From CAUPWF01 sp964367685 (lineage in GTDB: Bacteria; Bacillota; Clostridia; Lachnospirales; Lachnospiraceae), in NCBI GenBank assembly GCA_964367685.1, contig CAYIYM010000019.1, positions 1 to 42,689 of the forward strand: 42,689 bases of DNA, given 5' to 3'. Each line of letters opens with the position of its first letter. Position 1 is the stretch's first letter. Positions 42,668-42,689 of this stretch are shown in pieces. The notes below the pieces were generated by a model that saw nothing but the letters and a program-made list of their open reading frames with translations, was not told the origin of the DNA and searched no databases. A program made the translations under genes and the position numbers.

Positions 42668-42689
42668 CTTCAACTCCCCTGCCCCTCAA

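Overview
The window reads as chromosomal DNA of a low-GC Gram-positive anaerobe of the Clostridia, most likely family Lachnospiraceae. This is inferred from AT-rich codon use, strong AGGAGG ribosome sites, TTGACA/TATAAT promoters, a two-subunit iron-sulfur serine dehydratase, a PyrK/PyrD-type dihydroorotate dehydrogenase, and a TetM-like GTPase fused to a NYN nuclease domain. I see no phage, transposon, CRISPR array, tRNA or rRNA gene inside the window. Most genes are on the minus strand; only sdaAB-sdaAA and an ABC exporter pair run on the plus strand.

Layout, left to right. Positions 1-160 hold two tandem rRNA-style promoters that fire leftward out of the window. Next come clpC-radA (transcribed leftward) and a purine set purE-purM-purN-purD with its own promoter and terminator. 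A long pyrimidine operon follows: pyrC-pyrF-pyrK-pyrD-pyrE, then a 50-residue membrane peptide, a VanZ-like protein, a small membrane protein and a long M29-type aminopeptidase. Positions 15759-20829 are a cell-wall/division operon: CdaR-like regulator, ftsE, ftsX, PcsB/EnvC-like M23 hydrolase and CtpA-like S41 protease. Positions 20935-23251 are an envelope-stress-like module (PadR, DUF1700, PspC, DUF4097) behind a perfect consensus promoter with a palindrome on its -10. glmM then faces sdaAB-sdaAA across a repeat-rich divergent control region.

The right half has a minus-strand run of a TetM-like GTPase-NYN fusion, dus, an alpha/beta hydrolase, a greA-like gene and a threonine aldolase. Beyond it lie a J-domain protein, a divergent heterodimeric ABC exporter pair, a TauE/SafE permease with an endonuclease/exonuclease/phosphatase protein, and a three-gene ABC importer (lipoprotein, permease, ATPase).

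Most of the window is housekeeping. The most unusual items are the GTPase fused to a Rae1/YacP-like nuclease domain under a promoter whose -10 lies inside a 26-bp perfect inverted repeat, the PadR-controlled envelope module with an in-frame 27-bp tandem repeat ahead of pspC, and the repeat-dense glmM/sdaAB control region. All functional calls come from reading motifs by eye; no database search was run.
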